Origin: Natronospirales bacterium
GTDB taxonomy: Bacteria > Pseudomonadota > Gammaproteobacteria > Natronospirales > REEB76
Assembly (NCBI GenBank): GCA_021792635.1
Contig: JAJYUH010000004.1
Location: forward strand, 97,342-161,341
Length of the DNA: 64,000 nt
Reading direction: 5' to 3'
In this document: one piece after another, positions 27,177-35,021 of the stretch
Layout: each line of letters begins with the position of its first letter
How positions within the stretch are numbered: the first letter of the stretch is position 1
Notes under the pieces: model-generated
What the model saw: only the letters and a program-made list of their open reading frames with translations
The model's database searches: none
What the model was told of the DNA's origin: nothing
Translations under genes and position numbers: made by a program

Positions 27177-27211
27177 ATAAAGTTGTATCTTCACGAATAG
27201 TGTTGTATTCC
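27177..27211 (-). repeat. Inverted copies of the GATACAACTTTAT motif (left cluster)
   Basis: ATAAAGTTGTATC at 27177-27189 and a weaker GTGTTGTATTCC at 27200-27211 are minus-strand copies of the motif clustered at 28031-28190. Together the two clusters bracket the toxin-antitoxin pair in inverted orientation. Confidence 0.55.
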
Positions 27212-27310
27212 AAACTGCTGGTTTTTGGGCGCCCTGCGAAGTTGTGAAAGCCGGATCAAACGGGGAGTCACTGGGTAAAAGACGGGAGGCAGAGGGATCT
27301 GGATGGTGCG

Positions 27311-27721
27311 TCAACGTGCCGGATTTGCCTTGACCAGAGACCAAAACCCTCTGGGGTCGGTAATCCGCAGCGTTGGCAAAGCGGGCAGTGTCAGCAGGTC
27401 TTTGTCCCCGGTGACCAACACGTCTGCCTTTGAGTCCAATGCTGAGGCCAGTATCCAAAGGTCGTCGGGGTCGCGTACTGAAATCTCGGGCGGGCTGGAT
27501 GGTCTGGGTGTCACTGGATAGCTACGCAGTAACTTCATAACTCCAGCAATAATGCGCTCCGGTAGGCCGAAGCGTCCACTCAGCACTTCTCGGAGTTCGC
27601 CGAGTACGGCTTCTCCGCACAGGAACTCATGCTCTGCCAACACCAGCCGGAAGAGGTCCCGACAAGCGCCTCGGGTAGCGAAAGCACTTACGAGCACGTT
27701 CGTGTCGAGGAAGACCCTCAC
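27311..27721 (-). CDS. PIN-domain toxin
   Basis: A 136-aa putative toxin component of the PIN family (TIGR00305-like). Acidic metal residues are visible in MRVFLDTNVLVSAF, in CGEAVLGELREVL and in SVRDPDDLWILASALDSKAD, followed by VTGDKDLLTL. Such proteins are endoribonucleases held inactive by the partner. It overlaps the antitoxin gene by 4 bp (ATGA), as expected for a type II module. The reading frame and all catalytic acids are intact, unlike the neighbouring genes. Confidence 0.9.
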   Translation of the reverse strand: MRVFLDTNVLVSAFATRGACRDLFRLVLAEHEFLCGEAVLGELREVLSGRFGLPERIIAGVMKLLRSYPVTPRPSSPPEISVRDPDDLWILASALDSKADVLVTGDKDLLTLPALPTLRITDPRGFWSLVKANPAR

Positions 27722-27933
27722 GAAATAACCTTAAAGACATCCTCATCTGTGAGATACCCAGCGGCCTCGGCAAATGGAGCCGTGCGCTGACGGAGGTGTT
27801 CAAAAGCCTGGACTGCGAGCTGACGGCGTAAGGCTTCGCGTACCACATCGCTACGGCTTCGGCCGCTCTCACGGCTTACGCGTGTCAACAGGCGTTCCAA
27901 ATCCTTGTCAAGCCGAATGGTGATCGTGTTCAT
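27718..27933 (-). CDS. Ribbon-helix-helix antitoxin
   Basis: A 71-aa CopG/RHH protein. MNTITIRLDKDLERLLTRVS is the beta strand and first helix, and GRSRSDVVREALRRQL the second helix. The C-terminal tail (EAAGYLTDEDVFKVIS) would bind the toxin. ATG 27933 is chosen because the upstream part of the frame does not fit the fold. It precedes and overlaps the PIN toxin gene. The pair is probably autoregulated through the RHH domain. Confidence 0.88.
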   Translation of the reverse strand: MNTITIRLDKDLERLLTRVSRESGRSRSDVVREALRRQLAVQAFEHLRQRTAPFAEAAGYLTDEDVFKVIS

Positions 27934-28030
27934 GTAAGACAGTGTAATACGACTGGCCGTGGGCCACAAGGTCTCCGCTATCGACTGGATCATCGGAGCG
28001 TCAGCCATGGTTGGGTGGCTTAGCCCGGGC

Positions 28031-28190
28031 GACGACTTTATTTTTCAGGACACGACTTTATTTTATGGTGGGGCGAAATTCCGCTGATTGGGATCGTTGC
28101 TCAGGATACAACTTTGCAGCTTTGAGCGAGAAGCCAGGCTACTTGGGATCAAAGACTTGCAGGCTTTTCAGGGTACAACTTTATTTTTTG
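28031..28190 (+). repeat. Cluster of xACxACTTTATTTT repeats (right cluster)
   Basis: Four related copies: GACGACTTTATTTT (28031), ACACGACTTTATTTT (28050), GATACAACTTTGCAG (28106), GGTACAACTTTATTTT (28172). Three are preceded or followed by TCAGG. With the inverted copies at 27177-27211 this resembles multi-site transposon ends, but no transposase is present. The block is AT-richer than its surroundings. Confidence 0.55.
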
Positions 28191-28264
28191 TCTACAGCGC
28201 GCACGGCAGCAGCACAGTACTGTCACCGAATGCCGTCAGGTGCAACCAGAACCGCTCCCTCATG

Positions 28265-28910
28265 TCAGCGGTGACCCGCGATGACGCGATCAAACACCGC
28301 CGTCATCGGCGTGTAGTCCCGATCCAGCGCCGCCTGCACGGCAACGAAATAGCGCCGTCTCTCCGCATCGCGAATGCCGCCAAAATCCAGAGCCGACAAT
28401 CCCGCTTGCAGGCCCATCAACATCGCCAGCAAGCGCGCAGCGGCCGTTGCCGTCGCGGAACGGATGTATCAGGATCAGTTCCGCATGCACCACGGCCAGC
28501 GCCCGCGCCTGATTTGCGGCGTCTGCAAACCGGCAGGGCGTAAATTCCCGCAGCGGTCCCTGCTCGAATCCGCGTACCAATCGCGGAATCCGGTTGGCCG
28601 CGGCAAACGGAAAGTCCCCCTTGGCAAGATTGACCCGTCGGTAATCACCGGCCCATGGATAAATCTCGCCCAGCCACAGGCGGTGCATATGGCGGATGTC
28701 CTCGGCCGTGAAGCGATGATCCCGGTCAGTCTCGTCAATCAACCGCTGCGTCGCAGCAAGTAAAGCCTCGGATTCGCGTTGCCCCATTGCCCGTACCGAG
28801 CGGATGCTCAGCTTATTGCGCAGCACGCGCCCACCCGAACCGGGCTCCGATTCGGCCTCCGACCCCCGCGCGCGATAGCGCCCGCCGGCGGCTGGCTTAT
28901 GCCAACTCAC
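28265..28910 (-). pseudogene. Fic/DOC family protein, frameshifted
   Basis: The frame from 28910 carries a normal Fic domain up to the catalytic motif HPFRDGNGR near 28440. Then the frame changes by +1. The continuation in the other frame reads AARLLAMLMGLQAGLSALDF and ends in RVIAGHR at a TGA (28265-28267). Together the two pieces rebuild a full Fic protein (AMP transferase fold) of about 213 aa. A one-base length change thus cuts the protein immediately after its active-site loop. It may be inactivated or a sequencing error. Confidence 0.8.
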
Positions 28911-29108
28911 AGAGTCAGGTCCTGCTGGCCAGACAATTCATCCCCATCTCCCGCTCTTGCAGCGAATAATCATCGTATCTCTACTCGCCCAACGCGAGCA
29001 TCTGTTTGAAACCTTGCAGATGGCGAGGTGCTCGTAGTGATCCGTACTGTCGCCGAATTCGGTTATCCGCTGCCAGATATCCATACTCATGCCCGGTGGC
29101 GCCTTAAG

Positions 29109-30081
29109 TCATGCCTGCTTTTGAGCCGCCACCCGTTCCGCAATCCAGGGGTAAGTTTTGCGCAACCCTTCCGCCAAGGATTGTGTGGGCGCCCATCCCA
29201 GTTTCTGTTGTATGAGGCGATTATCAGAATTTCGACCGCGCACACCCAGCGGTCCGGAAATATGCTTCAGCCTGATGTGTTTGCCCGCAATCTTCGCGAT
29301 CATCTCCGCTAATTGATTTATGGTGACCATTATCATCCGAGCCGATGTTGACCGGTCCGGTCCAGTCGTAACGCATCAGCCGCAGCGTGCCTTCCAGGCA
29401 CTCGTCCACATACAGGAATGAGCGCGTCTGCTCGCCGTCGCCCCAGATTTTGATTTCGCCTCCGTCTTTGGCCATCGCCACCTTGCGGCACAGTGCCGCC
29501 GGGGCCTTCTCGCGCCCGTCCTTCCATGAACCCAGCGGTCCGAAGATGTTGTGATAACGCGCGATGCGCACTTCCAGGCTCTTGTTGCGCGCGAAGGCCA
29601 GATACAACCGTTCGCTGAACAGCTTCTCCCATCCATACTCGCTGTCGGGCGCGGCCGGATAAGCGGAATCCTCGGCGCAATTCGGATTGTCGCGGTCCTT
29701 CTGGTTGTACTCGGGATACATGCAGGCGGACGACGAGTAAAATATCCGCTGCACGTTGCGCTTCCAGCAGGCTTCCGCCATATTCAGATTGATGAGCGCG
29801 GAGTTGTGCATGATGTCCGCATCGTTCTCACCGGTGAACACGAACCCGGCCCCGCCCATGTCGGCGGCTAGCTGATACACCTCGTCGAAGCGCCGGTCCA
29901 CCGCCTGGCGGCATACGAAGGAGTCGCGCAGATCGCCGATGATGAAATCATCCGCCGCTGTTTCCGCAAACCCGTTGTACTTGAGGTCCACTCCTCGGAC
30001 CCAGAAACCTTCGCGCTTGAGGCGATTGACCAGATGATTGCCGATGAAACCGCCGGCTCAACATACCAATGCCGTCTTCAC
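29109..30081 (-). pseudogene. NAD-dependent epimerase (GDP-mannose 3,5-epimerase-like), double-broken
   Basis: From GTG 30081 the frame reads VKTALVC, then TGA, then AGGFIGNHLVNRLKREGFWV: the stop replaces a Gly codon of the Rossmann GxGGFIG motif. The frame continues through YQLAADMGGAGFVF, the catalytic YGWEKLFSERL and SFLYVDECLEGTLRL. At about 29330 it shifts to a second frame that supplies MVTINQLAEMIAKIAGKHI and the C-terminus. The restored protein closely resembles plant-type GDP-mannose 3,5-epimerases. Two independent lesions argue for true decay. Its substrate would come from the GDP-mannose enzyme nearby. Confidence 0.85.
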
Positions 30082-30083
30082 AG

Positions 30084-31137
30084 TCACACCCCTTCTTCTT
30101 TTATGTTTACAAGTAAACCCTGAGGACTGGCTGTCACTTTAGCAAAAATGGCCTCGAACCAGTCGGTGATTGTCCCGATGTCGAACGTCCGCTCCGCATA
30201 GCTCCGCCCATTGGCCGCCAGATTCTTCCACAATTCCGGGTCGTCCACCAACCGGCCGGCCGCTGCCACAAACCCGGCAACATCGTCCGGCTCCACTGCC
30301 AGCCCAGCATCCGCCTGTTTCACCGTGCGCGCCGCCAGGTTAGCCGAGGGCACCGCCAGGAGCAATGAACGTTTCGCACACAAATAAGTGAGCACTTTGG
30401 AAGGCACCGCGAACACGCCGGCATCCGGTTCCAGGATCGCTACCAGCACATTCGCACTCGCATGGACTTCCGGCATGCGTTCGAATGGCTGAAACTCCAT
30501 TAACAACAGATTATCCAGGCCCAGGGCCAGGGCCAGCTTTTGTTGTTCGAGAAATTCAGCGCCCGCGCCTTCGGAAATTACCACCACGCGAACCTCGGGG
30601 TGCTCGCGCAAATTCCGCGCTAGCTCCAGCAGCAGCGAGGGATTGTGCTTCATGCCGAGCGTGCCGGAATACAATAGGCAAATCTTGTCATCCAGCCCCT
30701 GCTGCCTGCTCCAGTCATTCGACTTCGGCAGCACCGGCAGCGCATCAATGGGCGCCCAATTCTCGATGACGGTGGTGCGCCGCTGCCGCGCGGCTCCCGG
30801 AAGATACTCAAGAAAGTCCCTGGTTATGACGACAATATGCGAGCTGCGCTTAAGCAGCCGCCGTTCATACCAACCGAAGGCCCGTCCCAAAGCGGCGCCG
30901 AACACGGGGATGCGCCTGCGCAGCACGCGCGTCGCGCCCTCGCCATACAAATCCTGCAGCCAGAAAATGAAGGGGATCCGGCGCGCCCGGATCATCCGGC
31001 ATCTTGCCGAGCGCCCCATGGGGAGTGAGAAACGAGGCGCACCAGGTATGCAACACCGTATGTCCGCGGCGCACCAGTTCGCGGCTGAGCTGCACCGGGA
31101 ACGGGTGTCCGGAAAAATCATTCAGCAAAATTCGCAT
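30084..31137 (-). pseudogene. Group-1 glycosyltransferase with internal deletion
   Basis: ATG 31137 opens MRILLNDFSGHPFPVQLSRE, a WcaI-like GT4 N-terminus, which runs to PHGALGKMPDDPG near 30985. The second frame resumes with RRIPFIFWLQDLYGEGATRV and continues to the end (LLYSGTLGMKHNPSLLL is the donor-domain start). Relatives have about 60 more residues between these pieces, so I infer a deletion of roughly 200 bp plus a frame change. It lies 2 bp from the epimerase remnant, as in an old polysaccharide operon. Confidence 0.75.
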
Positions 31138-31248
31138 GCGTGCCTCTTGACCCACGGCTCTTTAAGAGGTCAACCGACATTGTTGCACCCCTCACAAAAA
31201 CCCACTTCAACTGCGGATTACGATAGTGTTGTTTTCAGGATATCCAGA

Positions 31249-31980
31249 TTAGCGTGGTGTTTGGGACTTTTGTCGGCGCGCGCGCCTGGTGCCGGGCTTT
31301 TCATCGCTGCCCGGCCCCCGTTCCTGGAGGCGGTCCACAAAGGAGTTAAAGATCGTCCTGAGTTGTTTTGCTTCCTGGGCGTTGCCCCGGGCGATCAGCG
31401 TGAAGGCACTGGGCGTTGCTCCCACCTCTTTCAGCCGCGCCAACCCACGGGAATCGAGATAAGGCACAAGCAGGTTCCGGTCTTCGTCTGAGGCGAGCAC
31501 CGTGAGTTTCACAAGGTCCCGCGTGTCCTTGTCCCCCTTGGAGGAACCGGCTCTGCCTGCTTCAGCATCAAGCTTGAGCACCAGCAGATGCCCGATGGCC
31601 GCCACCCGCATCGAACCGTAGGTCACGGCGTGGGCCAGCAGTTCGTCATACGGCACCCTGAGTTTGTTGTTGTGTTCCACATACAGATCCGCCTCAATGC
31701 GGCCCAGGGTGATCTGGTGCTTGTTCAGGCGCGCATTGGCCGTCACCTCGAACAGATCCCGCAGCGCGCCGAGATCTTGCAGGGAAAGACAGGCATCCAC
31801 ATCGTGGCTGAATTCAGCCAGCCGCGCACGGCTCACCGGCACGGCCGCGAGGGAGTGATTCTGGGTATGCAGATAGACCGCCAGGCCGCCGATCAATACC
31901 GCTCCCGGACATTCATTCTCAAGGGTCTGCGCTGCTTGCAGGACCTCCCGCCAGGCGTTATCCTGCCGCTCGCTGTCCAT
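31249..31980 (-). CDS. Nucleotidyltransferase-like protein (AbiEii/MNT type)
   Basis: A 243-aa protein. AVLIGGLAVYLHTQ and FSHDVDACLSL form the GG...DxD pattern of minimal nucleotidyltransferases, and IEADLYVEHN gives a third acidic strand. Similar proteins act as toxins of type IV systems or as antitoxins of HEPN pairs. The C-terminus is rich in Arg and Lys. ATG 31980 (MDSERQDNAW) is preferred over upstream frame extensions that overlap the divergent gene. The partner, if any, may be the divergent ORF at 32018. Confidence 0.6.
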   Translation of the reverse strand: MDSERQDNAWREVLQAAQTLENECPGAVLIGGLAVYLHTQNHSLAAVPVSRARLAEFSHDVDACLSLQDLGALRDLFEVTANARLNKHQITLGRIEADLYVEHNNKLRVPYDELLAHAVTYGSMRVAAIGHLLVLKLDAEAGRAGSSKGDKDTRDLVKLTVLASDEDRNLLVPYLDSRGLARLKEVGATPSAFTLIARGNAQEAKQLRTIFNSFVDRLQERGPGSDEKPGTRRARRQKSQTPR

Positions 31981-32017
31981 AAACGTCACCGTGACGATAA
32001 TGACTAAGCCTATTCCC

Positions 32018-32470
32018 ATGAACGTCTGGCCGTCAAGGCCGCGGCCGCTTAAGCCCGCCGACTGGCGTGCGATTTCGCGCACGCGGACGCGGGCAGTCAT
32101 CCCGTACCACGCCCTCTGTACTCTGGCGGGCATGCCCCCGCGGGTGAGCGGTCCCGACCTGGAGCGCCGCGTACACATTCTCGCCAGCGAGCCGCATGCC
32201 TATCCGGTCGGTATGCCGGATGAAATCGGGGTTGCCCTGCCCGGATACCGCGGCACCCCGCGCGATGCGTTGCGGATTCTTGAGATTCTGGCGTATGGAT
32301 TTATGGATTACGCCGCGCGCGAAGCGCTCAGGGGAAAAGGTCTGTTTCTGCCCCGCGCACGGCCCGGGCGCAAACCGGGCGGCAAGGCCCTCAGCGGGGC
32401 GGAAAGAATGCGCCGTTTCAGGAAACGGGCACGGGTCGGCCGGCCCGCACAAGGCAAGAAAACAACCTGA
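32018..32470 (+). CDS. Hypothetical protein divergent from the nucleotidyltransferase
   Basis: About 150 aa with no recognised domain. The stretch VHILASEPHAYPVGMPDEIG and ALPGYRGTPRDALRILEILA looks like a real folded protein; the C-terminus is very basic (GAERMRRFRKRARVGRP). The start is uncertain: ATG at 31991, 32018 or 32132 are all possible and none has a clear ribosome site. The short divergent spacing to the nucleotidyltransferase-like gene suggests shared regulation. Its 3' end overlaps the epimerase fragment on the other strand. Confidence 0.45.
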   Translation: MNVWPSRPRPLKPADWRAISRTRTRAVIPYHALCTLAGMPPRVSGPDLERRVHILASEPHAYPVGMPDEIGVALPGYRGTPRDALRILEILAYGFMDYAAREALRGKGLFLPRARPGRKPGGKALSGAERMRRFRKRARVGRPAQGKKTT

Positions 32471-32700
32471 ATAATCTTTCACTGGACATCGGGAAACGCA
32501 GTCCAATCGTGTGAGACAAATCGCCGGCCTTGGCAAGCATACGCCATACCGGTAAGGAAACGCGCCTGATCTGTTTCCCGCTCAGGGCCTGTGAAAAACC
32601 ATTCATCCAATCAGCACTATCAATCGCCCGATCGGTCAGGTAATAGACCTTCCCATATATCCGTGCGTCACTATCAGATAGCGTGATTTTCAGCAGCATG
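32418..32700 (-). pseudogene. C-terminal fragment of an NAD-dependent epimerase
   Basis: The frame reads GKVYYLTDRAIDSADWMNGF, then PVWRMLAKAGDLSHTIGLRF and PMSSERLFRL. This is the substrate-domain end of an extended SDR epimerase of polysaccharide loci. The N-terminal two thirds, including the Rossmann motif and YxxxK, are missing. It abuts the truncated phosphatase stub at ~32705, so a deletion has joined the two. Confidence 0.65.
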
Positions 32701-32709
32701 CTTACTGCA

Positions 32710-32880
32710 TTAATTACATACTGCAAGCGGGTCCGCGGGTTCGCCGGTCATGGCGGCGAGCCCCGCGGAATCCACGCGGGGCGCTCCGTCACCTGCACCC
32801 ACGGCGTGGCGCAACAGGCCGGCGGCCATGGGGCTGCGGCAGATGTTTCCGGCGCAGACGACGAGAATGGAATCAAACAT
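32710..32880 (-). pseudogene. N-terminal stub of a Wzb-type low-Mr protein tyrosine phosphatase
   Basis: ATG 32880 gives FDSILVVCAGNICRSPMAAG, the CxGNICRS phosphatase loop of low-molecular-weight PTPs, then RVDSAGLAAMTGEPADPLAV, after which the frame hits a stop. Normal Wzb is about 145 aa; only 56 remain. The start overlaps the patatin stop by 8 bp, so the stub is still translationally coupled. Wzb dephosphorylates the Wzc kinase in capsule export, consistent with a former polysaccharide locus here. Confidence 0.8.
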
Positions 32881-34063
32881 GATCCGGGTACCGGGTATCG
32901 CCGCCCGCGGCAGATTCCGCGCCGAGGAATGCCAGCAGTTTGTCGGCCTGCGCCAGCGCGTCCTTGCGTCCCAGCTCGAGCAGCTCGCGGCAATAGCCGC
33001 CCTCGAATAAAAGGTAGCTGAGCAACTGGCTGCCGCTCTGGTGCAGCCCGCCCACGCCGCGCAGCAGCACGCGCACGCTGCGGGGGAATTCCCGCTTGTG
33101 ACGCTGGGCGATTTCGCGGATGTCCTCGCTCGGTACGATCACCATGGCCGCAATGGTTTTGAGGGGCTGTTCCTCCAGCTCGCGCCGGGACAGATGGCTG
33201 ATGGTGTCGTTGATGCGTTGCAGGCGTTCCAGATCCGCATAGATGCTGTCGCTGAACACCACGTCGAGCAGGTAGCCCGCGATCTGCCCGAGGGAGGGAT
33301 ACGGCACCGCTTCGCCCGGCGCCGGCAGTTTGTTGGCCTGTTCATTGCGCACGCCGATCACCAGCGCGCGCTCCGCGCCGAGGTGGACGACGGGGCTGAG
33401 CGGCGCCGCCTGACGCAACGAGCCGTCACCGAAATATTCGCGGCCGAGGCGCGTCGCCGGAAAAATCATCGGCAAGGCCGTCGAAGCCATGATGTGGTCG
33501 AGACGGATCTGCGCCGGCTGGCCGAGACGGCGCGTGCGGTGCCAGGGCTTGAGTCCGGGCCTGCCCTGGTAGAAGCAAATGGCGCGCGCCGATGTATAGC
33601 CGGAGCAGGTGATGGCGAGCGCATCCAGCGCGCCCGCGTCTATGGCCTGCTGCAGGCGCTCGAACACGATGTGCTGTTCCAGCAGCCGGCGCAGCGGGCC
33701 GTTGTCCAGCAGCGAGAGGGGATTGTGGCGGTCCAGTCCGGCGGACAGCAGGGTCAGCAGCCAGTGCAGGCCGGTCTTGAGCACGCTGAGCGTGTCCGAC
33801 CGGAACACGCGGTCGCTGCGGATGTTGGCCCACACCGCGGCGAGGTGTTCGGCCCCCTCACGAAACTGCAGCGCGTTGCCGGCGATGAACGCCGCATTGA
33901 TGGCGCCGGCGGAGGTGCCGGAGATGATCGGGAACGGATTGCGGTGCCCGGCGGGCAGCAGTTCCGCGATGGCCTTGAGCACGCCCGCCTGGTAGGCGGC
34001 GCGCGCGCCGCCGCCCGGCAACACCAGGCCCACTTTTACCTGCGCCGCGGGCGAATCCATCAT
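32873..34063 (-). CDS. Patatin-like phospholipase
   Basis: A 396-aa RssA-like protein. The glycine-rich oxyanion loop GLVLPGGGARAAYQAGVLKA is followed by the nucleophile elbow PIISGTSAGAINAAF (GxSxG) and the catalytic Asp in YFGDGSLRQAAPLSPVVHLG (DGS motif). It should be a cytoplasmic Ser-Asp lipid acyl hydrolase; no signal peptide is seen. The length beyond the core (~300 aa) is a helical C-terminus of unknown role. Divergent from parA. Confidence 0.92.
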   Translation of the reverse strand: MMDSPAAQVKVGLVLPGGGARAAYQAGVLKAIAELLPAGHRNPFPIISGTSAGAINAAFIAGNALQFREGAEHLAAVWANIRSDRVFRSDTLSVLKTGLHWLLTLLSAGLDRHNPLSLLDNGPLRRLLEQHIVFERLQQAIDAGALDALAITCSGYTSARAICFYQGRPGLKPWHRTRRLGQPAQIRLDHIMASTALPMIFPATRLGREYFGDGSLRQAAPLSPVVHLGAERALVIGVRNEQANKLPAPGEAVPYPSLGQIAGYLLDVVFSDSIYADLERLQRINDTISHLSRRELEEQPLKTIAAMVIVPSEDIREIAQRHKREFPRSVRVLLRGVGGLHQSGSQLLSYLLFEGGYCRELLELGRKDALAQADKLLAFLGAESAAGGDTRYPDHV

Positions 34064-34223
34064 GCGCGGCCGGCCGGTTCCCGCCGACGCCGGCTGCGCC
34101 GCCGGACGGCCGCGTATGAAATACTGAAATCATGTATATTCAAGGTCGTAGCTCTGGGTATTGAAGGAATTGCTTGATTGGGCCAGCGGGCAGGCCGGAC
34201 AGGCCCGCCCGATTCACCACGCC

Positions 34224-35021
34224 ATGCTAAACCTGAACCTGTGGCGCCCCAAATCCGCGACGCATCCAGCCGCAAGGCCGGAGGGGGCGGCACAACCGCC
34301 CGCCGTCCTGCGCCCGCTGCTGCGCATCGTGGTGCTCAACACCAAGGGCGGCTGCGGCAAGACCACCCTCGCCACCAATCTCGCCGGCTATTATGCCTGT
34401 CACGGTTATCACACCGCGCTGCTGGACACGGATCCGCAGGGTTCCAGCCTGCACTGGCTGGCGCACCGCAATGCACAGCGCGCAACGGTGGCGGGTATCG
34501 CCGGCAACGAGCGCAGCAGCCGCGTGACCCGCAGTTTCCAGTTGCGTGTGCCGCCCGATACCGAACGGCTCATCGTGGATACGGCCGCGGCCCTGGATCC
34601 GCCGCGTCTGCAGGAGTTGACCCGCAACGCCGACGCCATCCTGATCCCGGTGCTGCCGTCGGAAATAGATATCCACGCCGTCTCCCGCTGTATCGCCGAT
34701 TTGCTGTTGGTGGGCCGCATGGAACGGTACACGGAACGCGTCGCGGTCATCGCCAACCGCGTGAAGAAAAACACGCTGATTTACGCAAAACTGCAGCGCT
34801 TCCTGCACAGCCTGGGCATCCCCTTCGTGACCAGTCTGCGCGACACCCAGAACTACGTGCGCGCGTCCGCCGCCGGCATGGGTATCCATGAACTGGACGC
34901 GCGCGCCGCGCGTGACGACGTGCGGGATTGGCAGGCGCTCATTGACTGGCTGGAACAGCGCCAGGCTGCGGAGCGTGCGCCCTCCTCCGCGGCGCCACCG
35001 CCGCTTCAACCCGCCGGCTGA
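34224..35021 (+). CDS. ParA/MinD-family ATPase
   Basis: A 265-aa deviant Walker ATPase: LNTKGGCGKTTLATNLAGYY (KGGxGKT), LLDTDPQGSSLHWLAHR and IVDTAAALDP. There is no ParB partner next door, so it is an orphan, like ParA proteins that position other cargo. The frame is open from TTG 34161; ATG 34224 is preferred because the added N-terminus is low complexity. The tail overlaps the convergent acylase gene by 16 bp. Confidence 0.88.
   Translation: MLNLNLWRPKSATHPAARPEGAAQPPAVLRPLLRIVVLNTKGGCGKTTLATNLAGYYACHGYHTALLDTDPQGSSLHWLAHRNAQRATVAGIAGNERSSRVTRSFQLRVPPDTERLIVDTAAALDPPRLQELTRNADAILIPVLPSEIDIHAVSRCIADLLLVGRMERYTERVAVIANRVKKNTLIYAKLQRFLHSLGIPFVTSLRDTQNYVRASAAGMGIHELDARAARDDVRDWQALIDWLEQRQAAERAPSSAAPPPLQPAG

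Noticed and set aside
27311..27933. Considered whether the PIN/RHH genes were decayed like their neighbours
   Set aside because: Both frames are intact with all key residues and the 4-bp overlap is preserved.
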